From Nitrososphaera sp. (GTDB lineage Archaea; Thermoproteota; Nitrososphaeria; Nitrososphaerales; Nitrososphaeraceae): 8,392 nt of DNA. A program made the translations under genes and the position numbers. The stretch spans positions 1 to 8,392 of the forward strand of contig JANWHJ010000006.1 in the NCBI GenBank assembly GCA_025450475.1. Reading direction: 5' to 3'. The notes under the pieces were generated by a model. It was not told where the DNA came from, searched no databases, and was given only the letters and a program-made list of their open reading frames with translations. This document shows positions 1 through 5,782 of the stretch, piece after piece (the stretch's first letter is position 1; the number at the start of each line of letters is the position of its first letter).

Positions 1-317
1 ACAGAGTTGATTCTGGCCGCTTCATTGGCAGTATCTACCGCGATGGAGTTGATATCGTTCCCGTAGACCTGCTCTATTTCCGGTACCTCGACTGCGACTC
101 TGAGAGCGCGCGCCCCGACACCAGTGAAAGAGTCAGCAAACGTCTTGCTTGGAAGGGAGGGGGCAGACGCTCTATACGCAAGAACAGAGAGATCGCGGTT
201 CAGCTTTGCAGCAGGGTTAAAGAAGGCAGGGGTCTTGGGTGGGACCCTAGCAGTAAGCGACAATTGCGGAACGAGGAACGTTGTCCTGCCCTCCACAGTC
301 CTGATGAAATCATCCAC
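1..317 (-). CDS. trm1: tRNA (guanine(26)-N2)-dimethyltransferase Trm1, N-terminal part (runs off left edge)
   Basis: This is the 5' portion (about 105 codons) of a leftward gene. The family uses S-adenosylmethionine to dimethylate G26 of tRNA. The translation shows the Trm1 hallmark FFNPAAKLNRDLSV (residues about 32-45), then the SAM-binding segment FADSFTGVGARALR (60-73) and the NDIN turn (87-90) that normally follows the acidic ribose-binding strand. The start is GTG at 315-317. It is the first start codon after an in-frame TAA, and a TATA-like sequence is centred about 25 bases upstream, which suits a leaderless mRNA. The C-terminal half, including the rest of the methyltransferase domain, lies outside the window. 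It is divergent from rnhB. The family call is confident from motif order; the exact start is inferred from promoter spacing. Confidence 0.88.
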   Translation of the reverse strand, partial: MDDFIRTVEGRTTFLVPQLSLTARVPPKTPAFFNPAAKLNRDLSVLAYRASAPSLPSKTFADSFTGVGARALRVAVEVPEIEQVYGNDINSIAVDTANEAARINS

Positions 318-336
318 GGCAGGACTGCACGTATGC

Positions 337-347
337 GATATTTATAG
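337..347 (-). promoter_or_regulatory. TATA box for trm1
   Basis: On the minus strand the sequence reads CTATAAATATC. Its centre lies about 25 bases upstream of the GTG start of trm1, the spacing expected when transcription starts at or near the start codon. This is inferred from sequence only. Confidence 0.6.
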
Positions 348-380
348 CAGAAACACGTTTCTTGCTTTACCAGCACAAGC

Positions 381-391
381 GATAATAAATG
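381..391 (+). promoter_or_regulatory. Possible TATA box for rnhB
   Basis: GATAATAAATG lies 22-23 bases upstream of the GTG at 409 and about 31 bases upstream of the TTG at 418. The spacing falls between the two possible starts, so it does not decide which is used. Confidence 0.4.
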
Positions 392-408
392 CCCTGCAAA
401 TCAACATA

Positions 409-1083
409 GTGAACAATTTGCGGCTGCACGATGGTATTCTAGTCGGCGGGGTCGACGAAGCAGGTCGCGGTTCTATCATTGGCCCGCTAGTTGTTGCAGG
501 CATCAGCATATGGGAAACGAAAATTGCGCAGCTGACCGAGTTGGGCGTCAGGGATTCAAAGGCACTGACTCCGAAAGCGCGCGCCCGGCTTTTTGGTGAG
601 ATAATGAAGGTCTCCAATACTGTTTACGTCAGCAAGATAAGCCCGGTCGAAGTCGATTGCAGCGTGTCGCTCCGCGGGCTTAATAGGCTTGAGGCAAAGG
701 TCATGGGCGCCATCATCAACAATATCGGCGCTGACGAGGTCTATGTGGACTGCTGCGACGTGAACCCTGAAAGATATAGGGACTACATCGGCCAGCACCT
801 CAGCTGCAATCCAGAGGTGCATTCAATGCACCACGCAGACTCGATCAACGTTGTCGTGTCGGCTGCGTCCATAATCGCCAAGGTAACAAGGGACCACGAA
901 GTTGAACAGATACGCAAAAAGTACCGCGGCATCGGCAGCGGCTACCCGTCCGACGATCGCACAATGCGTTTCATCCGGCGCTGGGTTGCCAAGAACGGGA
1001 CTGCCCCCGAATTTGCCAGAAAGTCATGGAAACCGCTCCGGCTCTTGCTTGAGCAGACAATGCAACACAAGCTCAGGGCTTGA
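409..1083 (+). CDS. rnhB: Ribonuclease HII
   Basis: RNase HII cleaves the RNA strand of RNA-DNA hybrids and cuts 5' of single ribonucleotides embedded in DNA, supporting replication and repair. The 224-residue product has all family motifs in order: VDEAGRG (15-21) with the D16/E17 metal ligands and the GRG ribonucleotide-recognition motif, RDSKALTP (48-55), the catalytic D114 in VYVDCCD, and HHADSINVVVSAASIIAKVTRD with catalytic D144, then GSGYPSD (176-182). Length is normal for archaeal enzymes. The start is either GTG 409 or TTG 418. An open frame continues upstream to 124, but that part overlaps trm1 on the other strand and has no family counterpart. The 3' end overlaps flpA tail to tail by 11 bases. 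Confidence 0.93.
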   Translation: MNNLRLHDGILVGGVDEAGRGSIIGPLVVAGISIWETKIAQLTELGVRDSKALTPKARARLFGEIMKVSNTVYVSKISPVEVDCSVSLRGLNRLEAKVMGAIINNIGADEVYVDCCDVNPERYRDYIGQHLSCNPEVHSMHHADSINVVVSAASIIAKVTRDHEVEQIRKKYRGIGSGYPSDDRTMRFIRRWVAKNGTAPEFARKSWKPLRLLLEQTMQHKLRA

Positions 1084-1744
1084 AAATGCAGAGTATCATG
1101 CCGTGATCCTTATCAAAAGGCTCGAGGTTAATTATCTGGTCTATCGAAAAGCCGCTTTTTTCAAGCCTGGCTGCTTCCTGCATTATGACTGCCCGGGGCT
1201 CCATCGTGACGTCGATGCTTCTCGTCTTTATGACCAATAGCATGACGCCGCCCTGCTTTAGGTAGGCGACACAGTTTGCTATCGCGATCTCTGTCTGGTC
1301 AGGCTGCGCAATGTCACAGTAAACGACATCGACCTTGCCGAACACAGCAAAATAGGACTGGGGTTTTCTTGCGTCTTCAAGTACTGGAACGACATTTTTC
1401 CTCTTTGACGCGACGTTTTCGATGAGCTCCCTTGCGACCCTTGTGGCAGGCTCTACTGCAAACACGACACCCGATGGCCCGACAATGTCAGAGACGTGGC
1501 TGACAGTGGTGCCGGTGGACGCGCCAAGGTACAGAACCTTGGTGCCGTTTTTTATTGGCATGTTTTTCATGCCTTTTTTGAGCGAGGCTGCAAGCTTGCT
1601 CCTGAACGGGTCCCAAAGCCGATATTCCTCGCCTTCGTGCTTCACAAGCTTTTCGCCGTAAACATTATTTCCCTTAACAAGGTTGAGGGTGGCGGCATTT
1701 TTCTCGCCGTTTACCGAAATCCACCTAATAGCGCTGCTTTCCAA
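1073..1744 (-). CDS. flpA: Fibrillarin-like rRNA/tRNA 2'-O-methyltransferase
   Basis: FlpA is the SAM-dependent catalytic subunit of the archaeal box C/D RNP, which methylates ribose 2'-OH groups at sites chosen by guide RNAs. The 223-residue product (from the TTG) contains YGEKLVKHEGEEYRLWDPFRSKLAA (about 29-53), the SAM-binding loop LGASTGTTVSHVSDIVG (73-89), E98, the EDARKP segment (123-128), CDIAQPDQ (143-150), VIKTRSIDVT (171-180) and a C-terminal EPFDKDH. The frame stays open to an ATG at 1840, but family N-termini are short before the YGEKL block. TTG 1742-1744 therefore fits best, with GTG 1778-1780, downstream of a GGAGGGGG run, as the alternative. The gene overlaps the end of nop5 by 20 bases, so translation is probably coupled within one operon. 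It has no Gly/Arg-rich domain of the eukaryotic fibrillarin kind. Confidence 0.93.
   Translation of the reverse strand: MESSAIRWISVNGEKNAATLNLVKGNNVYGEKLVKHEGEEYRLWDPFRSKLAASLKKGMKNMPIKNGTKVLYLGASTGTTVSHVSDIVGPSGVVFAVEPATRVARELIENVASKRKNVVPVLEDARKPQSYFAVFGKVDVVYCDIAQPDQTEIAIANCVAYLKQGGVMLLVIKTRSIDVTMEPRAVIMQEAARLEKSGFSIDQIINLEPFDKDHGMILCIFKP
1147..1161 (+). terminator. Possible terminator of rnhB inside flpA (antisense)
   Basis: A run of six T residues (1156-1161) lies 73 bases after the rnhB stop, preceded by an A-rich stretch. Archaeal RNA polymerase can terminate at T-rich non-template runs. Because rnhB and flpA overlap, any rnhB terminator must lie within flpA. This is the first clear T-run, but the evidence is weak. 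Confidence 0.25.
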
Positions 1745-3059
1745 ATCGCTTCCTTCTGTCCTTCTTCTTTCTCGTATCACGTTTATTGCTTCCCCCTCCA
1801 CTGCTGCGACCTCCGCCATATCCACGGCCGGAACCTCCATATCCGCTTCCTACGCCTCCGCCACCTTCATACTGCTGGCGCTGCACATGCTCCCGGTATT
1901 TCCTGTCCCGCTCTTTCTCCGGCACGGGCTCCTTGTACTTTTCGCGGATCTCGTTGATGCGTGTATTCAGGCGGTCCAGTATCATGCTGTCCTTTCCTTC
2001 GTGTCGGTAATAGTCGATCCTCGCAGCTATCGCGACTTTTGAAGCGATAGCGCGCGCTATCTTGCCCCGCTGCCATTTTGGCGCGGAATGAATGAGAGGG
2101 TGCTGGAATATCAGCCCGTGTTTTGGCGGCCTGGCGCCCGTCTTGAGCGCTCTGAACAATGCCTTCTCAGCGCCCAACACCTGGATGGTGCTCGCCGGCA
2201 ACACAGCGAGCCTTGCCAGGCTGCCGGCCTTGGCAATTATCCTTGCGCCGACTGACGCCGTAAGCAGCTCCTTCACGTTTGGCGCCACGGTTTCCATTGC
2301 GACTTCGATGTGATCTGCAAGCACGCGTCGCAAATCTGACTGCGCAATTACCTGATCGGCGAGCCTCTTCACGATCGCAAGGTTCTCTGGCGTCATGTCG
2401 CCTCCTTTGCTTCGCCTTGCCGCGTCGAGCATCACTTCGACCTTCTTGTCCTGCATGCCGGCGCTCTGCAAGATGTCTGCGGTGATACTCTCTCTCAACC
2501 CCGCCCTGCTCACGATCTCGGCATACGCGACGAGGCTCTGCAGAAGGTTGTCAAGCTCAGGAAAGTGCAGGCCATACCACTCGCGCATCCTCGCGCCCAC
2601 GATATTGATTATCTTGTCCAGCTCGTCCAGCGCATTTATCGATTGGATGATGTGGAGGTCGAGGCGCTCTGACGCTTCTTTTACCCTTGACGACGACAGG
2701 TTTATCGCAAATTCCCGGAGAGCCTGCATGGCTTCCTGTTCGTTGCCCGCGAATCCGGCCTTTACTATGAAGATGGGTTTGTCGTTCTGGATCGACTGCT
2801 GCTGGTCCTCCGGCATCAGCTGGCTGTTCAGTCCAGCCTGGCGCAAGACCGCTGCGACACTTGCGTCGTTTGCTGTTATAGAGTCAAATGAGCGTAATTT
2901 TTCTAGAAACTGCTTGATTTCGTCTGGCGTCGCGCCGCTCTTTAATAGTCTGTAAGACCTGATTGCATTGTCGAACTTTTTTGACGCCACGAGGCTGTCC
3001 TCCCGGTCAAACGCGGCCACGCCAAGCTCCATGAGTACTACAGAGCAGTTATTTGCCAT
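1725..3059 (-). CDS. nop5: NOP5, box C/D RNP scaffold protein (Nop56/58 homologue)
   Basis: NOP5 bridges L7Ae-bound guide RNA and fibrillarin in the archaeal box C/D RNP. The 444-residue product has the N-terminal fibrillarin-binding region (about 1-120), the helical/coiled-coil dimerisation region (about 125-245), and the NOP domain (about 250-375) with the recognisable blocks IEVAMETVAPN, GARIIAKAGS, PASTIQVLGAEKALFRAL and PKHGLIFQHPLI. It ends with an unusual tail: about 26 residues rich in Gly, Ser, Tyr and Arg (398-424), then a strongly basic Lys/Arg segment (427-444). The ATG at 3057-3059 is about 27 bases from a TATA element, so the mRNA is probably leaderless. It is first in an operon with flpA. 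Assignment is certain; the role of the tail is unknown. Confidence 0.95.
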   Translation of the reverse strand: MANNCSVVLMELGVAAFDREDSLVASKKFDNAIRSYRLLKSGATPDEIKQFLEKLRSFDSITANDASVAAVLRQAGLNSQLMPEDQQQSIQNDKPIFIVKAGFAGNEQEAMQALREFAINLSSSRVKEASERLDLHIIQSINALDELDKIINIVGARMREWYGLHFPELDNLLQSLVAYAEIVSRAGLRESITADILQSAGMQDKKVEVMLDAARRSKGGDMTPENLAIVKRLADQVIAQSDLRRVLADHIEVAMETVAPNVKELLTASVGARIIAKAGSLARLAVLPASTIQVLGAEKALFRALKTGARPPKHGLIFQHPLIHSAPKWQRGKIARAIASKVAIAARIDYYRHEGKDSMILDRLNTRINEIREKYKEPVPEKERDRKYREHVQRQQYEGGGGVGSGYGGSGRGYGGGRSSGGGSNKRDTRKKKDRRKRFGKQRY

Positions 3060-3080
3060 TCAGATGACCTACAGTGCAGC

Positions 3081-3093
3081 CATTTAAAAAAGC
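3081..3093. promoter_or_regulatory. Shared bidirectional TATA element between nop5 and the 102-codon gene
   Basis: The 54-base gap holds one clear TATA-like stretch, ATTTAAAAAA, with a palindromic TTTAAA core at 3083-3088. The core centre lies about 27 bases from the nop5 ATG on the minus strand and about 28 bases from the TTG of the divergent gene on the plus strand. Both distances fit leaderless initiation. No second TATA candidate is visible in the gap. Confidence 0.55.
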
Positions 3094-3113
3094 TAGCATT
3101 ATTACCTGAAAGG

Positions 3114-3422
3114 TTGGTACCACGCCATGTGGGGCTTGAAGTCGGCGAAAGAAAAGAGTTAGAGTTGCTTATCAAGCTGGCCGCCCACGACGCAAAGGTG
3201 CCAATTGGACTTGCGCGCAAGATGGTACCGACTCAGGGCAACATAGAGGAATTCGCCTACGGGCTTGTCTCCGGCATGGTGATGGGCAGCTTTGTCGCAC
3301 AGTTCCAGAGCAGGAACGACAGGCCGCCTGACAGGGATGAAACCAAAGACATTTTGTCGATAATTATGTCAAGGATGCCGCGGCTTCGAATGTCGATAAT
3401 GAAAGAGCTTGATCTGCGTTAG
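3114..3422 (+). CDS. Conserved-looking small protein of unknown function (102 aa)
   Basis: I do not recognise this family. The 102-residue product looks soluble and largely helical. A charged N-terminal part (GERKELELLIKLAAHDAKVP, 11-30) is followed by a hydrophobic, Gly/Met-containing stretch (FAYGLVSGMVMGSFVAQF, 47-64) too polar and short for a confident membrane helix. A proline/acidic linker (RPPDRDETKD) and a basic amphipathic C-terminal helix (80-100) follow. The TTG at 3114 is chosen because it lies about 28 bases from the TATA element shared with nop5; GTG 3129 is an alternative. Codon use resembles the neighbouring genes, and the whole frame is closed only at the natural TAG, so it is probably real. 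Sharing a promoter with nop5 hints at coexpression with RNP or translation genes, but this is inference. Confidence 0.7.
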   Translation: MVPRHVGLEVGERKELELLIKLAAHDAKVPIGLARKMVPTQGNIEEFAYGLVSGMVMGSFVAQFQSRNDRPPDRDETKDILSIIMSRMPRLRMSIMKELDLR

Positions 3423-3431
3423 TGTGTAAAC

Positions 3432-3440
3432 GTTTATCTA
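3432..3440 (+). promoter_or_regulatory. Probable TATA box for the signal peptidase gene
   Basis: GTTTATCTA lies about 29 bases upstream of the TTG start at 3466 and starts 10 bases after the stop of the preceding gene. It would let sipS-yjbQ be transcribed separately from the 102-codon gene. Confidence 0.45.
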
Positions 3441-3465
3441 ACGAACCGCATGATTATTTTCCGCG

Positions 3466-4035
3466 TTGCTGGATAAGGACAAGTCCAAGCTGCCGGTCGC
3501 TATCAAGGATGTCGTGATCATTGGTGTCGGCGTTCTTGCAGTCTGGCTGGTCATCTGGGCCAGCTTTGGCTCCAACCCCTTCTATGTAGTGTCCAGTGGC
3601 AGCATGGTGCCCGTCCTTAAAGTCAACGACGTTCTCATCGTAAGGGACGGAGACTCATGGAAGGATCTCGTTGTTGGCGATATCATAGTTTTCGATAGGC
3701 CGGAAGGCGGCGACAGGGTCATAGTCCACCGCGTCGTCAACATTGATCAAGACTCCGACGGCAACAGAATCATCAGGACAAAGGGGGACGCAAACCCCTC
3801 TTCTATACCCGGGACTGACTATCCGATCCGGAAAGATGACTATATCGGCAAGGTGATCTCTGTAGTGCCGGGGATCGGCGTAGTAACCCAGGTCATAAAG
3901 CCCCCTGTCAACTATATCATAATAGCGATAATCCTCGGGATCCTGTTCTTCAACAGGTTAGGCAGGAAGGACAAGGGCAAGCAGCCTCCAACAGGGGCTG
4001 ACAACAATACCACCACAAGCCAGCCGCCGGCATGA
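3466..4035 (+). CDS. Signal peptidase I, Sec11/S26B type
   Basis: This membrane-bound enzyme removes N-terminal signal peptides from exported proteins on the outer face of the cytoplasmic membrane. The 189-residue product has an N-terminal membrane helix (about 14-32), then box B SSGSMVPVL with catalytic Ser46, GDIIVFDRP (71-79), VIVHRVV with His88 in place of the bacterial lysine, and RTKGDANP with Asp108. The Ser/His/Asp arrangement marks the archaeal and ER Sec11 branch. A second hydrophobic segment (about 148-163) precedes a short basic and then Thr/Pro-rich polar tail. The TTG at 3466 gives a short cytosolic N-terminus before the membrane helix. Its TGA overlaps the ATG of the next gene (ATGA), indicating translational coupling. 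Confidence 0.92.
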   Translation: MLDKDKSKLPVAIKDVVIIGVGVLAVWLVIWASFGSNPFYVVSSGSMVPVLKVNDVLIVRDGDSWKDLVVGDIIVFDRPEGGDRVIVHRVVNIDQDSDGNRIIRTKGDANPSSIPGTDYPIRKDDYIGKVISVVPGIGVVTQVIKPPVNYIIIAIILGILFFNRLGRKDKGKQPPTGADNNTTTSQPPA

Positions 4036-4448
4036 AATCCAAGACCACTTACCTTACCTTCAACACACCGACTCGTCGTGCGTTTGTCAATATCACGCCG
4101 CAGGTCGCGAAAGTGCTCGAGGAAAGCGGCGTGAATGAAGGGTTGTGCCTTGTGAACGCGATGCACATTTCTGCCAGCGTATTCATCAACGACGACGAAG
4201 GGGGCCTCCACCAGGATTTTGAAAAATGGCTTGAAAAGCTGGCACCCTACTCCCCCGAGACTTATGTGCACAACAGGACGGGCGAGGACAATGCAGATGC
4301 CCACCTGAAGCGGCAGGTGATGGGCAGGGAAGTAGTGATTGCAATAACAAACGGCGAGTTTGACTTTGGACCGTGGGAGCAGATATTCTACGGCGAGTTT
4401 GATGGCAAGCGCCAGAAAAGGGTCCTCGTAAAGATAATAGGCGAATAG
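4032..4448 (+). CDS. YjbQ/UPF0047 family protein
   Basis: The 138-residue product matches the small YjbQ/UPF0047 family. Visible family motifs are MHISASVFINDDEGGL (44-59), DFEKWLEKLAP (62-72), H80, DNADAHLK (86-93) with the conserved histidine, FGPWEQIFYGEFDG (112-125) and a basic C-terminal strand. Members form trimers with a metal-binding or anion-binding pocket made by the conserved histidines. Some are annotated as secondary thiamine-phosphate synthases because of weak activity seen when overproduced; the physiological role is not settled. Its ATG overlaps the signal peptidase stop by 4 bases, but no functional link between the two is known to me. The length is typical and all motif residues are present. 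Confidence 0.9.
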   Translation: MKSKTTYLTFNTPTRRAFVNITPQVAKVLEESGVNEGLCLVNAMHISASVFINDDEGGLHQDFEKWLEKLAPYSPETYVHNRTGEDNADAHLKRQVMGREVVIAITNGEFDFGPWEQIFYGEFDGKRQKRVLVKIIGE

Positions 4449-4460
4449 TTGCCTGTTGGA

Positions 4461-4495
4461 TGCATTAATTGCAACTTATGTTGCATATTTTGCAT
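4461..4495. repeat. Symmetric cluster of four TGCA motifs with an inverted repeat
   Basis: TGCA cores begin at 4461, 4470, 4482 and 4491, spaced 9, 12 and 9 bases. The central two form the perfect inverted repeat TGCAAC-TTAT-GTTGCA (4470-4485). The group sits 13 bases after the yjbQ stop and about 50 bases before the tbp TATA box. It could be an operator for tbp, or a weak hairpin ahead of the short T-run at 4487-4491 that ends the upstream operon. Function is not established. Confidence 0.45.
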
Positions 4496-4510
4496 AGGAG
4501 TTTGAGTACA

Positions 4511-4527
4511 AAAGTTAGTTCTACTTT
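4511..4527. repeat. Short inverted repeat upstream of the tbp promoter
   Basis: AAAGT-TAGTTCT-ACTTT is a 5-base inverted repeat with a 7-base spacer, centred about 31 bases upstream of the tbp TATA box. It could bind a regulator, but a repeat this short may be chance. Confidence 0.25.
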
Positions 4528-4544
4528 AATAGGATAGCAAGCAG

Positions 4545-4557
4545 GTATATATATAAC
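4545..4557 (+). promoter_or_regulatory. TATA box for tbp
   Basis: The alternating run TATATATATA (4546-4555) is centred about 25 bases upstream of the GTG start of tbp. It is the most regular TATA box in the window and implies a leaderless tbp transcript. Confidence 0.7.
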
Positions 4558-4559
4558 GC

Positions 4560-4569
4560 CTTTATAAAG
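4560..4569. promoter_or_regulatory. Second, palindromic TATA-like site at the tbp start
   Basis: CTTTATAAAG is a perfect 10-base palindrome and itself a good archaeal TATA consensus. It lies between the upstream TATA box and the GTG start, within the region where polymerase would load. It could be an autoregulatory TBP site or a second promoter using the in-frame GTG at 4596. Confidence 0.45.
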
Positions 4570-4574
4570 CGGCT

Positions 4575-5138
4575 GTGCCTCAGACCAAGCCCATAGTGAG
4601 CATTGAAAATGTTGTGGCATCAGCCACAGTAAACCAGACTGTTAACCTTAACCTGATTACCCAGATTTTTCCGGATGTGGAATACCACCCGGACCAGTTC
4701 CCCGGTCTTGTGTTCAGGCTTAGATCGCCGAAGACTGCGACTCTGATATTCAGCTCGGGCAAGATGGTTTGTACTGGTGCAAAGTCAGAAAAGATGGCGA
4801 TCCAAGCGGTCAAGAACGTAGTGTTGAAGCTGAAAAAGGGCGGCATACCGCTAGAGCACGAGCCACAAATAGAGATCCAGAACATTGTAGCGTCAGCTAG
4901 TTTGGGAGGCAAGATCCATTTGGAACTTGCAGCCAGAGTATTGCCAAGGAGTATGTACGAGCCGGAGCAATTCCCCGGTCTGATCCACAGGATGCTCGAT
5001 CCAAAAACGGTAATCTTGCTCTTTGCAAGCGGCAAGCTGGTTTGTACAGGAGCAAAGAAGGAGAGCGAGGTCTACCGCGCAGTCGGCAACCTTCACACGT
5101 TGCTTGAAGAAAAGAACCTGATGATTTACGAAGGCTAG
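4575..5138 (+). CDS. tbp: TATA-binding protein (TBP)
   Basis: TBP is the general transcription factor that binds and bends the TATA box and recruits TFB and RNA polymerase. The 187-residue product is the two-fold repeated core domain. Repeat 1 (about 7-95) contains QFPGLVFRL and FSSGKMVCTGAKS; repeat 2 (about 98-182) contains QFPGLIHRM and FASGKLVCTGAKKE. The four phenylalanines at the family's DNA-kinking positions (42, 59, 133, 150) are all present. Repeat 2 has His138 where many relatives have an aromatic residue. Length is normal for archaea and there is only a short acidic end. The GTG at 4575 is chosen from the TATA spacing; GTG 4596 is a downstream alternative. The gene ends convergently with pyrE, sharing four bases (CTAG). 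Confidence 0.95.
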   Translation: MPQTKPIVSIENVVASATVNQTVNLNLITQIFPDVEYHPDQFPGLVFRLRSPKTATLIFSSGKMVCTGAKSEKMAIQAVKNVVLKLKKGGIPLEHEPQIEIQNIVASASLGGKIHLELAARVLPRSMYEPEQFPGLIHRMLDPKTVILLFASGKLVCTGAKKESEVYRAVGNLHTLLEEKNLMIYEG

Positions 5139-5764
5139 TCTGTTTCGTATTCGCCAATCGAAGTCATTTGCTTCATGACAGACTCTAGGGTATTTTCGTC
5201 CACCAGCCCTGCCTTGTAAAGCGCGTTTACAATGTCGTTGATTCCTGCCACGGCGTGCAATTTAACCCCGATCTTTTTCAGTCGTTCATCCGCCCCTTCA
5301 TGTCGGTTCAGAAGTGCCACGACATCTTCGACGATTGCGCCGTTCGACCGTATCGTTTCGACTGCGCCACTGACCGACGTGCCGGTGGTAGCGACATCGT
5401 CGACAATGACTACCTTTGACCCGGACTTTAGGAAACCCTCGATCGTTTTGCCAGTGCCGTACCCCTTTGTCTCTTTCCTCGCATAGATGAAGGGCTTGCC
5501 CATTTCGTAGGCAAGTGCCGACCCAAAAACGAGCCCGGAGGTAGGCACCGAGGCAAATGTGTCAAACTGACCCACCTTTCTTGTTACAGCGTCCTTCATT
5601 GCACCTATCGCCAGCCGGAAATGCGGCGGAAAGCTGGGCAGAACCCTCAAGTCGATGTAGTAAGGGCTCTGCTTGCCGCTTGCGAGCGTAAACACTCCGA
5701 ACTTCAGGGAGTTACTTTTGAGCAGAAATGAGGCGAATTCGAGAATTAAATCCTTGCCGGCCAT
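5135..5764 (-). CDS. pyrE: Orotate phosphoribosyltransferase
   Basis: PyrE joins orotate and PRPP to form orotidine 5'-monophosphate in de novo pyrimidine synthesis. The 209-residue product has the family's substrate-binding SGKQSPYYIDLR (29-40), YARKETKGYG (94-103) of the flexible active-site loop, and the PRPP-binding signature VVIVDDVATTGTS (118-130) with D122/D123. The frame allows an ATG at 5785, but that codon lies inside the probable TATA element. ATG 5762-5764 is 26 bases from the TATA centre and gives the usual N-terminus, so it is preferred. The gene stands apart from other pyrimidine genes in this window, is convergent with tbp and divergent from the larA-like gene. Confidence 0.94.
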   Translation of the reverse strand: MAGKDLILEFASFLLKSNSLKFGVFTLASGKQSPYYIDLRVLPSFPPHFRLAIGAMKDAVTRKVGQFDTFASVPTSGLVFGSALAYEMGKPFIYARKETKGYGTGKTIEGFLKSGSKVVIVDDVATTGTSVSGAVETIRSNGAIVEDVVALLNRHEGADERLKKIGVKLHAVAGINDIVNALYKAGLVDENTLESVMKQMTSIGEYETD

Positions 5765-5765
5765 G

Positions 5766-5775
5766 ACATATATGT
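5766..5775. repeat. Palindrome ACATATATGT next to the pyrE start
   Basis: A perfect 10-base palindrome begins one base upstream of the pyrE ATG, between the start and its TATA element. Its position suits a repressor site or a second TATA-like element; no regulator is identifiable. Confidence 0.3.
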
Positions 5776-5782
5776 AAAAAAG

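Noticed and set aside
124..408. Upstream open-frame extension of rnhB (about 95 codons)
   Set aside because: It overlaps the clearly recognisable trm1 coding sequence on the opposite strand, has no RNase HII similarity, and family proteins begin shortly before the VDEAGRG motif.
2395..2955. 186-codon open frame on the plus strand, antisense to nop5
   Set aside because: It lies wholly inside the confident NOP5 coding sequence, and its composition (Ser/Arg/Cys-rich) is that of an antisense shadow with no recognisable domain.
4470..4491. Definite hairpin terminator for yjbQ
   Set aside because: The stem is only 6 base pairs and the following T-run is four to five bases, so a terminator is possible but not supported over an operator.
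4580..5035. 151-codon minus-strand frame inside tbp
   Set aside because: The plus strand encodes an unmistakable two-repeat TBP here; the antisense frame is a shadow.
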